Shown: positions 1 to 9,443, counted from the first letter of the stretch. The stretch: DNA of 64,000 bases from Daejeonella sp. H1SJ63 (GCF_029360775.1 NZ_JARKMZ010000028.1:496001-560000), one strand, 5' to 3'. The notes: generated by a model from the letters alone, not told the origin. Translations and numbers: made by a program.

Positions 1-620
1 AGAGAGATGCAAATGGAGTGTTGGTTTATAATAAAGCAACCGGATATGAAGAAAGGGTTGAACAAGATATGGGTGTTGGAAATCCTCCATATTTGATGGG
101 TATAGGTAATAATTTCAGATACAAAGCTTTTTCATTAACAATTGATATAGATTCTAAATTTGGTGCTGTAGGTTACAGTAACCTGATTCAATATGCGACC
201 AGATTTGGCAGTACTCCATTGACTCTTCCGGGAAGAGAGTCGGGTTTAACTGTTAGTGGAGTTGATGTGACTGGTGCACCCTATACAAAGGTATGGTCTG
301 TTGTAGATCTGGATACGTACTATAATAATTTTGGAAGTGCCTATCCTGGTCAGTTTGTTTACAAAACAGATTTTGTTAAGCTTCGCAGAGCCGTCTTTAA
401 ATATAATCTTCCTCCAAATCTTCTGAAATATATAAAGGTTCAGGCGGCTTCCTTAGGTATAACAGGATTGAATCTGGCAACACTTTATCAGGATAAGCGC
501 ATTAAAGAAGCTGGTGTTGATCCTGAAATACAGTCAACCGTAGGTAACGCACAGGGAACCCAGGGAGTTGCCGGACCGAGAACCAGAAATATAGGCTTTA
601 ATCTGAATGTAAGATTCTAA
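1..620 (+). CDS. SusC/RagA-type TonB-dependent outer-membrane transporter, C-terminal fragment
   Basis: This is the 3' end of a gene that begins before the window; the open frame is already running at base 3 (RDANGVLVYNKATGYE). About 200 residues of a C-terminal beta-barrel are visible, ending in the outer-membrane signature NIGFNLNVRF with a terminal Phe. The fragment is very close to the end of the SusC at 53657-57253, sharing for example DSKFGAVGYSNLIQYATRFG and LNLATLYQDKRIK. Its SusD follows after 17 bases, the same gap as in the cassette near 57260. It should import a substrate across the outer membrane using TonB energy. The substrate cannot be read from the fragment. It is truncated by the window edge, not broken. 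Confidence 0.93.
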   Translation, partial: RDANGVLVYNKATGYEERVEQDMGVGNPPYLMGIGNNFRYKAFSLTIDIDSKFGAVGYSNLIQYATRFGSTPLTLPGRESGLTVSGVDVTGAPYTKVWSVVDLDTYYNNFGSAYPGQFVYKTDFVKLRRAVFKYNLPPNLLKYIKVQAASLGITGLNLATLYQDKRIKEAGVDPEIQSTVGNAQGTQGVAGPRTRNIGFNLNVRF

Positions 621-637
621 ACATTAAATCTAAGAAG

Positions 638-2239
638 ATGAAAATATTATCTATAAGAATGATATATGTGTCGATAGCCATTATCATTTTGTTCGCATTC
701 CAGTCTTGTAATGACAAGGAATTAACGGATATGAATAAAAATCCGAATGTAATTGAATATGCTATACCTGCATATACGTTTACAGCTGCCGTACATAATA
801 GTATCCCTGGTCAGAGCTACAGAGCACTTGGCGGAGGATTGCAATATTTCGCTGTTTACAGAGAGGTAAATGGATCAGGAGATAAATTCTATGATTTTGG
901 AGGTACTGCGGGTAGTTTTGATGTTTATAATAATCAGTGGAACAGGCTTCTGCAGCTTAATGAGCAGATACCCGGCCCTGAAAATGTAAACAAAAGGGCT
1001 GCAATTGAGATTTTAAGAATATTAGCTATTCATCAGGTAACTGATGTGATTGGCGACATGCCTTATACCGAGGCCATGAAGGGTTTGGCTAATCTTAAAC
1101 CTAAATATGATACCCAGAAAAGTATCTACACAGCAATGTTAAACGAACTTGATATTGCTCTGAAATCTATGGATTTGACTAAACCAAATGTATTTGGCAA
1201 TGCAGATCCATATTTTAAAGGTGACATAAGCAAGTGGAAAAAATTCGGTTACACACTGATGATGCGTTTAGGAATGCGTTTGTCGGACGTGGAGCCTGCT
1301 ACAGCCAAAACATGGGTTGAAAAAGCAGTTGCCGGAGGTGTTATGAGCGCTAATACTGATATTGCTTATCGTAAATTTGCAAATATTACAGGTCAGACTA
1401 ATCCAAGGGTGGATGGGCTAATTGCCGGTGATTTCGTCACTCCGGGAGGAGATAATGTGTTTGGAGGTAAATGGTCAGCAAAGTTTATCGATCATTTGAA
1501 AAATACGCAGGATCCTCGTTTACCTATTGTATCAGTAGTTTGGGTGCCTTCAGGCAATACCTATGTTGCAGATAATACCGTTGCAAAGCAGCGTGGAATG
1601 ATAAATGGAAGTCTGAATACTAAACCGACAGATTTTGATACCTACTCTGAACCATCATTGCTTTATTTGGATCGTGGTTCACCAATTATTACAATGGGGC
1701 CTGCAGAAGCATATCTTCTTCTGGCAGAAGCAGCATTAAGAGGTTGGAATGTTGGTACAACTGCAAAGGCGGCTTATGAGAATGGTGTTCGTGCTGCAAT
1801 GGCTCAATGGGCATTATGGCCAACTGTGGCCCCTCATTCCGGGGTTATTTCTGCTACTGCAGTAGATACCTATTTAACGAACAATCCATATTTAACAGGC
1901 GGAACATTTGAACAACAGCTTGAGCAGATTTCAACTCAGAAATGGGTATCTATGTTAGGGGATGATTTTGAAATTTTTTCAAATTGGCGCCGTACTAAAT
2001 ATCCTGTATTCAATTACAAAAACTGGAGGCTGCCTAATGGAACTCTTTCTTATTATCCCGGAAACGTAACCGGTGGAAAGATGTGGAGAAGATTCTCAAT
2101 ACCTAATGCAGAGAAGACCTTGAATTCTGTTAACTACTTTGAAGCGATTAAAAGACAAAACTTCACAGAAGACCAGATAGACTTGTTGCAGGGCAGAATG
2201 TGGTGGGACGTTGGTCCGGGAACAGGTCAGGTAAATTGA
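638..2239 (+). CDS. SusD-like (SusD-like_2/RagB type) surface lipoprotein
   Basis: A 533-residue lipoprotein that should cap the upstream SusC and bind substrate at the cell surface. It has a signal peptide ending in the lipobox FQSC (Cys about residue 24), followed by MNKNPN, a hallmark of the SusD-like_2 branch. It carries the TPR-rich helical fold with typical segments such as DVIGDMPYTEAM, WKKFGYTLMMRLGMRLSDV and SNWRRTKYPVFN, and ends in MWWDVGPGTGQ. It lies 17 bases after the SusC stop, and the PLP enzyme starts 28 bases downstream, so one transcript is likely. It is strongly similar along its whole length to 57271-58869, its counterpart in cassette B. The ligand is not predictable. Confidence 0.95.
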   Translation: MKILSIRMIYVSIAIIILFAFQSCNDKELTDMNKNPNVIEYAIPAYTFTAAVHNSIPGQSYRALGGGLQYFAVYREVNGSGDKFYDFGGTAGSFDVYNNQWNRLLQLNEQIPGPENVNKRAAIEILRILAIHQVTDVIGDMPYTEAMKGLANLKPKYDTQKSIYTAMLNELDIALKSMDLTKPNVFGNADPYFKGDISKWKKFGYTLMMRLGMRLSDVEPATAKTWVEKAVAGGVMSANTDIAYRKFANITGQTNPRVDGLIAGDFVTPGGDNVFGGKWSAKFIDHLKNTQDPRLPIVSVVWVPSGNTYVADNTVAKQRGMINGSLNTKPTDFDTYSEPSLLYLDRGSPIITMGPAEAYLLLAEAALRGWNVGTTAKAAYENGVRAAMAQWALWPTVAPHSGVISATAVDTYLTNNPYLTGGTFEQQLEQISTQKWVSMLGDDFEIFSNWRRTKYPVFNYKNWRLPNGTLSYYPGNVTGGKMWRRFSIPNAEKTLNSVNYFEAIKRQNFTEDQIDLLQGRMWWDVGPGTGQVN

Positions 2240-2267
2240 TATAACTTTTTAAATTAATTTTCATACT

Positions 2268-3509
2268 ATGAAACGTAGAGATCTTATTAAATACCTGTCA
2301 GTAGCACCTTTGGCAGGCACTGTGATTGGTTCGGGTGTGCCTTTTCGGGCAGAGGCTGCTACATCAGCTGTAAAACCTAAGCGCGATCTGATTAATGAGC
2401 TGGGAATCAGAAGGTTTATTAATGCTTCCGGGCCATATACAGCGATATCAGCATCCCTGATGCATGATGAAGTGCTGGATGCAATTAACAGTTCTTCCAA
2501 AGGATTTGTAATGTATGGAGAAGTTCAGGACAAGGTAGGGGCAAAAATTGCAGAAATTTGTCATTCTGAAGCTGCTATGGTAACTGCAGGTTGTTCTTCG
2601 GCATTATTATTGGGTACAGCCGCTGCACTTACCGGAATGGATCGCAATAAAGTGGCACAATTGCCCAATGTAGATGATTTTGATAAAAACGAAGTAATAG
2701 TTCAGAAAAGTCATAACTATGGCTATATCCATGTTCTGAATAATACCGGAATTAAGAAGGTGTTAGTTGAAACTTCTGAGGAGCTGGAAAAAGCGATTAG
2801 TAGTAAAACTGCGCTGATGTATTTTTTGAATGATCATACACCTGATGGTAAAATTAAACATCAGGAGTGGCTGGCAGTTGCAAAAAAGAATAATATTCCC
2901 ACAATTATTGATATAGCTGCAGACGTTCCTCCGGTAGAAAACCTTTGGAAGTTCAATGATATGGGCTTTGATATGGTATGCGTGTCGGGAGGAAAGGCAA
3001 TAAGGGGTCCACAAAGTACCGGTATTCTTATGGGAAGAAAGGATCTTATTGCTGCAGCCCGCTTGAGTGCACCTCCGGATAATAAAAATATCGGACGTGG
3101 AATGAAAGTGAATAAGGAAGAGATTTTCGGACTTTATGCGGCTTTGGAAAGATATGTAAACCAGGATCATGATAAGGAGTGGAAGATGTGGGAAAGCCAG
3201 ATTGCTGTGATAGATAATGCTGTGAAAAAAGTTAAAGGAGTTTCAACAGAAGTGGTTATTCCCCCAATTCATAACCGTACACCCAATCTTAGTATTTTTT
3301 GGGATTCGGCCGCAATTAAATTGACTACTAAGCAGATTACAGAAAAGTTGCGTGAGGGTAATCCTTCTATCGAAGTAGGAATTCGCAGTGCTTCTGTTCC
3401 AAGTCAGAGTGGTGCACTCAATATTACAGTATGGATGCTTCAGCCCGGAGAAGAGAAAATTGTTGCTAAACGCATCCAGGAAGAACTTTTTAAGGCATCT
3501 GTCAGCTGA
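2268..3509 (+). CDS. Tat-exported PLP-dependent SelA/DgaE-like lyase (copy 1)
   Basis: A 413-residue fold-type I PLP enzyme of the group that includes D-glucosaminate-6-phosphate ammonia lyase and the SelA relatives. The Schiff-base lysine is K243 in SGGKAIRGPQS, and D215 in PTIIDIAADVPP should pair with the pyridine nitrogen. Residues 1-31 form a clear twin-arginine signal: KRRDLIKYLSVAP, a hydrophobic stretch, then AEA. That predicts export as a folded holoenzyme to the periplasm, which is unusual for this family. The family chemistry (known for DgaE) is alpha,beta-elimination giving an enamine, then a 2-keto acid plus ammonia. The actual substrate is unknown. It sits between SusD and three amidohydrolases in a tight operon. 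A selenocysteine role is unlikely. Confidence 0.88.
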   Translation: MKRRDLIKYLSVAPLAGTVIGSGVPFRAEAATSAVKPKRDLINELGIRRFINASGPYTAISASLMHDEVLDAINSSSKGFVMYGEVQDKVGAKIAEICHSEAAMVTAGCSSALLLGTAAALTGMDRNKVAQLPNVDDFDKNEVIVQKSHNYGYIHVLNNTGIKKVLVETSEELEKAISSKTALMYFLNDHTPDGKIKHQEWLAVAKKNNIPTIIDIAADVPPVENLWKFNDMGFDMVCVSGGKAIRGPQSTGILMGRKDLIAAARLSAPPDNKNIGRGMKVNKEEIFGLYAALERYVNQDHDKEWKMWESQIAVIDNAVKKVKGVSTEVVIPPIHNRTPNLSIFWDSAAIKLTTKQITEKLREGNPSIEVGIRSASVPSQSGALNITVWMLQPGEEKIVAKRIQEELFKASVS

Positions 3510-3546
3510 TTTAGTTATTGTATAGAGCTTACCTGAAACCGAAAAT

Positions 3547-4809
3547 ATGAGAATAATATCCTTAAGTGTAGTTTTCGGGTTCGCTCTGCTTACTTCTGTT
3601 GCTCTGGCACAGCCCCATACCATTCTGATAAAGGGGGGACATGTAATTGATGCAAAAAATAACATCAATGAAGTAATGGATATTGCAATTTACGAAGGTA
3701 AAATTGCAAAGGTTGCAAAGAACATTCAATCTTCTTCGGGAATGCAGATTGTGAATGCAAAGGGACTTTATGTTACTCCCGGCCTGATTGATCTGCATAC
3801 CCATGTTTTTGCGGGTACAGAAAATGGCTCATATAGTAATGGCAGTGCTGCTCTATCTCCCGATGGATTTACTTTTCGCTCCGGTGTAACAACTGTAGTT
3901 GATGCAGGTGGGGCAGGTTGGAAGTCTTTTGACACTTTTAAGAGAAATATCATCGATAAGTCGCAGACCAGGGTATTGTCTTTCCTGAATATTGTTGGAA
4001 TGGGAATGCGCGGGGGGGCTTACGAAATGGATCTTGGTGATATGGATCCCCAAAAAACAGCAGAAAAGGCATTGGCTAATAAGGAATATGTTGTAGGGTT
4101 TAAACATGCTCATTTTCTTAGGGCAGACTGGGTACCTATTCAAAGAATTGTAGAAGCAGGAACTATTGCCAATATGCCTGTTATGATAGACCTGGGCGGT
4201 AATGAATTGCCCGGAGGAAAAGTACTTCTTGATGATCTTTTTTTCAAGCTGCTACGTCCCGGTGATATCTATACTCACACTTTTACTGAAATAGCCAGAA
4301 GAGATCCTGTAGTGGATCCGCAGACCAGGCAATTAAAATCTTATATAATCCCTGCTCAGCAGAAAGGGATTTTGTTTGATGTTGGCTTTGGAGGCTCCAG
4401 CTTTAATTTCAATCAGGCCAGACCGGCTATTAAGGCCGGATTTCTGCCAAATACAATGGGCTCTGATCTTCATATTGGTAGTATGAATGGTGGTATGAAG
4501 GACCAGCTAAATGTACTTTCTGTTTTCCTTTCGATGGGAATGGATATTCAGGGCGTCATAGCACGCAGTACATGGGCTCCTGCAAAGGCCATTAAACGGG
4601 AAGATCTCGGGCATTTGTCGGAAGGGTCTGTTGCGGATATTGCTATTTTAAATTTGCGCGAGGGACAATTTGGGTTTAAAGATGTCGCAAATAACAGGCA
4701 GGAAGGTAAATATAAATTCGAATGCGAAATGACAATAAAGGGAGGAAAGATTGTATATGAATTGAATGCAATTTCTGATCCCATTTTAATTAATTCAAAC
4801 AGTAAATAG
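3547..4809 (+). CDS. Secreted amidohydrolase/deacetylase-family metallohydrolase (COG3964-like), copy 1
   Basis: A 420-residue amidohydrolase-superfamily TIM barrel with a Sec signal peptide (residues 1-22, cleavage about ALA-QP). Metal-site residues visible are H84 and H86 (LHTHVF), K186 (GFKHAH, the usual carboxylated lysine), H244 (DIYTHTF) and D307 (GSDLH). The strand-5 position, where I expect His in COG3964 enzymes, is D215 (VMIDLGG), and the usual DVGHG is DVGFG (F281). Characterised COG3964 members hydrolyse O-acetyl esters of alpha-hydroxy acids or sit beside DgaE-type lyases, so hydrolysis of an acylated carboxylate in the periplasm is a fair guess. It lies 37 bases after the PLP gene and is the first of three paralogues in a row. 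Confidence 0.88.
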   Translation: MRIISLSVVFGFALLTSVALAQPHTILIKGGHVIDAKNNINEVMDIAIYEGKIAKVAKNIQSSSGMQIVNAKGLYVTPGLIDLHTHVFAGTENGSYSNGSAALSPDGFTFRSGVTTVVDAGGAGWKSFDTFKRNIIDKSQTRVLSFLNIVGMGMRGGAYEMDLGDMDPQKTAEKALANKEYVVGFKHAHFLRADWVPIQRIVEAGTIANMPVMIDLGGNELPGGKVLLDDLFFKLLRPGDIYTHTFTEIARRDPVVDPQTRQLKSYIIPAQQKGILFDVGFGGSSFNFNQARPAIKAGFLPNTMGSDLHIGSMNGGMKDQLNVLSVFLSMGMDIQGVIARSTWAPAKAIKREDLGHLSEGSVADIAILNLREGQFGFKDVANNRQEGKYKFECEMTIKGGKIVYELNAISDPILINSNSK

Positions 4810-4893
4810 AATTGAATTCAGGATAATACAGTTTTATTATTTGGCTGTTGAATTCACAAACAAGTTATTTTTTAATTTTTAACAACTAAACCT

Positions 4894-6159
4894 ATGCGAA
4901 AAATTTCAATGTTTTTTCTCTCTGTACTATGTCTCCTGGTTTCTTTTACTCAGGCACAGGTTTCAGCTCCGATTTATAGTATAATCCTCAAGGGGGGGCA
5001 CGTGATTGATGCCAAAAATAATATCAACGAAATCATGGATGTTGCCATACAGGACGGCAAAATAGCAAAGGTAGGAAAGGATATTAATCCTGCTCTTGGA
5101 AAGCAAATTGTCAATGTAAAAGGAATGTATGTCACTCCCGGTCTGATTGATATACATACTCATGTTTTTTATGGTACTGAGCCTAATCATGCATATAGTA
5201 ATGGAAGCAATTCCGTAATGCCCGATGGTTATACTTTTCGTGCAGGAGTTACAACAGTTGTGGATTGTGGCGGGGCCGGCTGGAAGTCATTCCCATTATT
5301 GAAGAAGAATGTAATTGACAGGTCGCAAACAAGGGTTTTGTCATTTCTGAATATTGTTGGCGAAGGTATGAGAGGACGGGATGACTTTGAACAGGATATC
5401 AGTGATATGGATCCTAAAATGGCAGCTAAAACTGCTCTTGAAAATAAAGACTATGTTGTAGGATTTAAGCATGCACATTTTGCTAAGCCCGACTGGACAC
5501 CTATTAGAAAAGTTGTGGAGGCAGGTACCCTTGCTAATATGCCTGTTATCATTGATTTGGGCGGAAGTGAAGTGCCTGGTGGTAAAGTATTACTTGATGA
5601 TTTATTTTTCAAGTTATTACGTCCCGGAGATATCTATACCCACACTTTCACAGATATAGCCAGAAGAGATCAGATAGTAGATCCTGTAACCAAACAGTTA
5701 AAGCCTTATATCTTTCCTGCTCAAAAAAGAGGAATTGTATTTGACGTTGGATTTGGTGCAGCTGCTTTCGACTTCAGTCAGGCTGTTCCGGCCATTAAGG
5801 CCGGATTTTATCCTAATACTATCAGCACAGATCTTCATACCGGCAGCATGAACAGCGCTATGAAAAATATGCTGAATGTCTTATCTACTTTTCTTGCACT
5901 CGGTATGGATGTTCCTGATCTGATTGCCCGTAGTACATGGGCACCTGCCCAGGTTATTAAGCGTGAAGAACTTGGTAATCTGTCTGTAGGTTCAGTGGCT
6001 GATATAGCTGTTTTAGGTATACGTGAAGGTAAATTTAGCTTTAGGGATGTTGCAAATAAGAGACAGGAAGGAACAAAGAGATTCGAGTGTGAAATGACTG
6101 TAAGAGGAGGGAAGATTGTGTACGATTTGAATGCGATAGCCGGGAATGTTGCTAATTAA
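4894..6159 (+). CDS. Secreted amidohydrolase (COG3964-like), copy 2
   Basis: A 421-residue paralogue of the preceding gene with its own Sec signal peptide (residues 1-22, ending TQA-QV). The metal set is H88/H90 (IHTHVF), K192 (GFKHAH), H250 (DIYTH) and the strand-8 Asp in TISTDLH. The strand-5 position is D221 (VIIDLGG) and the glycine loop is DVGFGAAAF, again with Phe where GHG is expected. The substrate loop around EPNHAYSNGSNSV differs from copy 1, suggesting different specificity. It is separated from copy 1 by 84 bases that contain no clear terminator, so cotranscription is likely. It is not a true dihydroorotase: there is no pyrimidine context and it is exported. Confidence 0.88.
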   Translation: MRKISMFFLSVLCLLVSFTQAQVSAPIYSIILKGGHVIDAKNNINEIMDVAIQDGKIAKVGKDINPALGKQIVNVKGMYVTPGLIDIHTHVFYGTEPNHAYSNGSNSVMPDGYTFRAGVTTVVDCGGAGWKSFPLLKKNVIDRSQTRVLSFLNIVGEGMRGRDDFEQDISDMDPKMAAKTALENKDYVVGFKHAHFAKPDWTPIRKVVEAGTLANMPVIIDLGGSEVPGGKVLLDDLFFKLLRPGDIYTHTFTDIARRDQIVDPVTKQLKPYIFPAQKRGIVFDVGFGAAAFDFSQAVPAIKAGFYPNTISTDLHTGSMNSAMKNMLNVLSTFLALGMDVPDLIARSTWAPAQVIKREELGNLSVGSVADIAVLGIREGKFSFRDVANKRQEGTKRFECEMTVRGGKIVYDLNAIAGNVAN

Positions 6160-6217
6160 AGTTAGAACTAAACCGAAATACCTAAACCTCAGATTTTAAT
6201 AATTAAATAATTAAGTT

Positions 6218-7450
6218 ATGAAGAAAATATTTTTCCTGTTTATTTATATAGGAATATTGACAGGATTTGCTCAGGCTCAAACCAGGTATGAGATCCTTAT
6301 CAAAGGCGGACATGTTGTGGATGCCAAGAATAACATTAATGAATTAATGGATGTAGCCATTCAGGATGGTAAGATAGCTGCAGTTGCAAAAGATATTAAT
6401 CCTGATCTGGCTAAACAGGTTGTAGATGCAGGAGGAATGTATGTCTCTCCCGGATTCATTGATTTGCATAGCCATGTTTTTGCCGGAACTCAGCTTAACC
6501 GTGCTTTAAGTAATGGTGATTTATCTGTCGCACCTGATGGGTTCACTTTCAGATCAGGAGTAACCACGGTAGTTGACTGTGGTGATGCCGGATGGAAATC
6601 TTTTCCAACATTTAAAAGAAACATTATCGATAAATCAAAAACAAGGGTATTGACTTTTTTAAATATTGTAGGTGAGGGAATGAGAGGTCGTGCTGATTAT
6701 GAGCAGAATATCAACGATATGGACTCTAAAATGGCAGCAAATACCGCACTTGAATATAAAGAGCATATCGTTGGATTTAAACTGGCACACTTCAATACAT
6801 TTTCTTGGGTTCCGGTTCAGCGTGTTGTAGAAGCCGGCAAACTGGCTAATGTGCCTGTAATTATAGATTTGGGTTATCCTCTTCCACTTGAAGAGCTATT
6901 TTTCAAGTATTTGCGTCCCGGTGATATTTACACCCATGTTTTTACTCAGGCTGCCAGAAGAGAACCTGTTATAGATGCAAAATCAAAGCAATTAAGATCA
7001 TTTATAATTCCCGCTCAAAAGAGAGGAATTTTATTTGATGTTGGCTTTGGTGGGGGTAGTTTCAATTTTAATCAGGCAATACCAGCTATTAAGGCAGGAT
7101 TTATTCCAAATACAATCAGTACTGATCTTCATACCGGCAGTATGAACGCAGGTATGAAAGATCAGATCAATGTAATGTCAACCTTTCTCGCGATGGGCAT
7201 GGATATTCCGGGAGTAATTTCACGCAGTACATGGGCACCCGCAAAGGCTATCAAGCGGGAGGAATTAGGCAATCTTTCGGTTGGTGCAATTGCCGATCTT
7301 GCTGTTGTGTCTGTTCGCTCAGGTAATTTCGGTTTCAGAGATGCTGACGGTAACAGGATTGGAGGTAATCAGAGATTAGAATGTGAAATGACAATCAAGG
7401 ATGGAAAGATAGTTTATGAATTTAACTCAATCACCAGAACAAATCCATGA
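6218..7450 (+). CDS. Secreted amidohydrolase (COG3964-like), copy 3
   Basis: A 410-residue paralogue, the third in the row, with a Sec signal peptide (1-20, GFAQA-QT). Ligands are H84 and H86 (LHSHVF, Ser between the histidines rather than Thr), K188 (GFKLAHF), H240 (DIYTHVF) and D303 (ISTDLH). Strand 5 again carries Asp (D217 in VIIDLGY), and DVGFG (F277) replaces the expected DVGHG. The loop after strand 5 is shorter than in copies 1 and 2 (PLPLEELFF), so the substrate pocket may be more open. It closes the enzyme block of cassette A; a carboxylate symporter starts 130 bases later. Confidence 0.88.
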   Translation: MKKIFFLFIYIGILTGFAQAQTRYEILIKGGHVVDAKNNINELMDVAIQDGKIAAVAKDINPDLAKQVVDAGGMYVSPGFIDLHSHVFAGTQLNRALSNGDLSVAPDGFTFRSGVTTVVDCGDAGWKSFPTFKRNIIDKSKTRVLTFLNIVGEGMRGRADYEQNINDMDSKMAANTALEYKEHIVGFKLAHFNTFSWVPVQRVVEAGKLANVPVIIDLGYPLPLEELFFKYLRPGDIYTHVFTQAARREPVIDAKSKQLRSFIIPAQKRGILFDVGFGGGSFNFNQAIPAIKAGFIPNTISTDLHTGSMNAGMKDQINVMSTFLAMGMDIPGVISRSTWAPAKAIKREELGNLSVGAIADLAVVSVRSGNFGFRDADGNRIGGNQRLECEMTIKDGKIVYEFNSITRTNP

Positions 7451-7580
7451 TATTCTGAATACATCTTGTTTTTCTTTGACTTTGCCGGGTTAATTTATTT
7501 AACTGAATATTTAAATATGAATGTTACCGGTAAATGTCTGAGTTGATATAAATGGCAAACATTAATTCCTTATTTACTTT

Positions 7581-8846
7581 ATGAAACGCGTAGTATCACA
7601 TCTTTCCTTTCAGGTATTGGTTGCCATTGTCATTGGTGTCCTTGTTGGTTTGAACTCTCCCGGTTTTGCTCCAACGGCAAAATTGATTAGTCAAACCTTT
7701 ATAAATATGATAAGCATGCTCATAGCACCAATTGTGTTTTTCACTATTGTGCTTGGGATAGCCCAAATGGGCGACATGAAAAAGGTCGGAAGAGTTGGAG
7801 GAAAAGCGCTCATCTATTTTGAACTGGTAACTACACTAGCCATTATTATTGGATTAATGGTTGCCAATATATTTCAGCCGGGAAAGGGTTTTGATCTTTC
7901 TTCAGTCAGTATTGATGGTTCTAAAGTGAAAACCTACCAGGATAGTGCAAATAACATTAATTGGGGCGAATTTTTATCCCACATTGTTTCCAAGAATATT
8001 TTCGACTCTTTCGCCAGAGGGGATGTCCTTCAGATATTATTTTTTGCAGTACTTTTTGGCTTCGGTTTGAGCAGAATGGGATCTTCGGGAACGGCTCTTA
8101 TCAATACTTTTGAGAAATTGTCGAAAGTGTTTTTTAATATCATGAAAATGGTCATGACCCTTGCTCCCTTCGGTGCGTTTGGAGGGATGGCATACACGAT
8201 AGGAACTTATGGACTCGAAACCCTTTACCCATTAGGGAAACTGATGATTGCGGTATATATAACCATGGCATTATTCATTTTCGGTGTTCTGAATTTGATT
8301 TGCTATTTGTATAAATTCAGCCTGTGGCAGTATCTTAAATTTATCCGTCAGGAAATAGTTATTGTTCTCGGGACATCATCTTCTGAATCTGTACTTCCCA
8401 GTATGATGCTGAAAATGGAAAGGCTGGGCTGTTCAAAATCAGTTGTCGGACTGGTTATTCCCACAGGTTATTCATTCAATCAGGACGGTACATCAATTTA
8501 CCTTTCCATGGCTGTGATTTTTTTATCTCAGGTGTTTAATGTTAATCTTTCTTTGGGGCAGCAGATTACAGTAATTGGGGTTTTAATGATTACTTCCAAA
8601 GGTGTTGCAGGTGTGACAGGTACGGGATTTATTGTACTGGCATCTTCATTAGCGGCTTTAAAGATTCTGCCTGTAGAAAGTATTGCAATTCTGTTAGGTG
8701 TGGATAGATTTATGTCTGAAGCACGGTCTATCACAAATATGATCGGTAACGGAATAGCTGCAATAGTGATAGCCAAAAGTGAAAATGAGTTTGATCAGCA
8801 AGAGTATAATAGAAATATAAAGCCAGAAATGGCTGATTTGCTATAG
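7581..8846 (+). CDS. Dicarboxylate/amino-acid:cation symporter (DctA/GltP family)
   Basis: A 421-residue inner-membrane transporter of the DAACS family with about eight membrane helices. Hallmarks are the serine-rich re-entrant loop GTSSSESVLPSMM and the NxDGT-type substrate/cation motif in TGYSFNQDGTSIY. The SSSESVLP form resembles DctA more than the glutamate carriers, so succinate, fumarate, malate or similar C4 acids driven by H+ or Na+ are the likely cargo. It lies downstream of the secreted amidohydrolases and upstream of a RidA gene. It therefore probably takes up the acid product released in the periplasm by cassette A. The exact substrate is not certain from sequence. Confidence 0.9.
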   Translation: MKRVVSHLSFQVLVAIVIGVLVGLNSPGFAPTAKLISQTFINMISMLIAPIVFFTIVLGIAQMGDMKKVGRVGGKALIYFELVTTLAIIIGLMVANIFQPGKGFDLSSVSIDGSKVKTYQDSANNINWGEFLSHIVSKNIFDSFARGDVLQILFFAVLFGFGLSRMGSSGTALINTFEKLSKVFFNIMKMVMTLAPFGAFGGMAYTIGTYGLETLYPLGKLMIAVYITMALFIFGVLNLICYLYKFSLWQYLKFIRQEIVIVLGTSSSESVLPSMMLKMERLGCSKSVVGLVIPTGYSFNQDGTSIYLSMAVIFLSQVFNVNLSLGQQITVIGVLMITSKGVAGVTGTGFIVLASSLAALKILPVESIAILLGVDRFMSEARSITNMIGNGIAAIVIAKSENEFDQQEYNRNIKPEMADLL

Positions 8847-8969
8847 CAGTTGCCTTGTAGTTTTTGATCCGGTCAGGCTTAGGATTGAAGCTTATGCAAG
8901 TGTTTGAAACAATAGAGGGTATTAACTGTATCCAAACCACTAAATATTAAGATAATAAAATATATAATC

Positions 8970-9443
8970 ATGAATAAATTAACTCCAGACGAAAATTTTG
9001 CTTTAACCGGTTTAAGCCTTCCTCCAACGCCCCAGCCCATTGGTGTTTATATTACATTCCTCACTGTCGGACAAATGCTATATGTTTCTGGTCATGGCCC
9101 GATTCAAAATGATGGAACTTTAACCAAAGGGAAAGTAGGGGTAGACCTGGATATAGATGAGGGTAAGTTAGCTGCTCAGCAAGTGGGACTTAATATACTG
9201 GCAACCATAAAAGCAAACATGGGAACTTTTAATAAGATTAAACGGGTGGTTAAAACGCTGGGCATGGTTAACTGCACTCCTGAGTTTGAAAAGCATCCAT
9301 ATGTTATAAATGGCTGCAGCGAACTCTTTGCAAAGGTTTGGGGAACTGAAAATGGAATTGGAGTACGAAGCGCTGTGGGCTTCATCTCTTTGCCAAACAA
9401 TAAACCTGTTGAGATTGAGGTAATTTTTGAATTAGAGTCATAA
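8970..9443 (+). CDS. RidA-like (YjgF/YER057c/UK114) enamine/imine deaminase, long form
   Basis: A 157-residue protein of the RidA superfamily without a signal peptide, so cytoplasmic. Visible family features are the LYVSGHGP strand, AAQQVGLNILATIKAN helix, GVRSAVGFISLP with the conserved Arg, and the closing PVEIEVIFEL strand. RidA proteins hydrolyse reactive enamine/imine intermediates made by PLP enzymes, which fits the PLP lyase in this cassette, although that lyase appears exported. It is nearly identical in architecture to the 164-residue RidA at 47931-48425, which sits in the second amidohydrolase operon. This pairing suggests a dedicated subfamily linked to these amidohydrolases. Confidence 0.9.
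   Translation: MNKLTPDENFALTGLSLPPTPQPIGVYITFLTVGQMLYVSGHGPIQNDGTLTKGKVGVDLDIDEGKLAAQQVGLNILATIKANMGTFNKIKRVVKTLGMVNCTPEFEKHPYVINGCSELFAKVWGTENGIGVRSAVGFISLPNNKPVEIEVIFELES

Noticed and set aside
2268-3509. Selenocysteine synthase (SelA) call for the PLP genes
   Set aside because: The proteins are exported, present in three copies and linked to catabolic genes; no selenocysteine machinery is seen.
3547-4809. Dihydroorotase or adenine deaminase call for the amidohydrolases
   Set aside because: Sec signal peptides, no nucleotide-synthesis neighbours, and COG3964-type motifs argue against these names.
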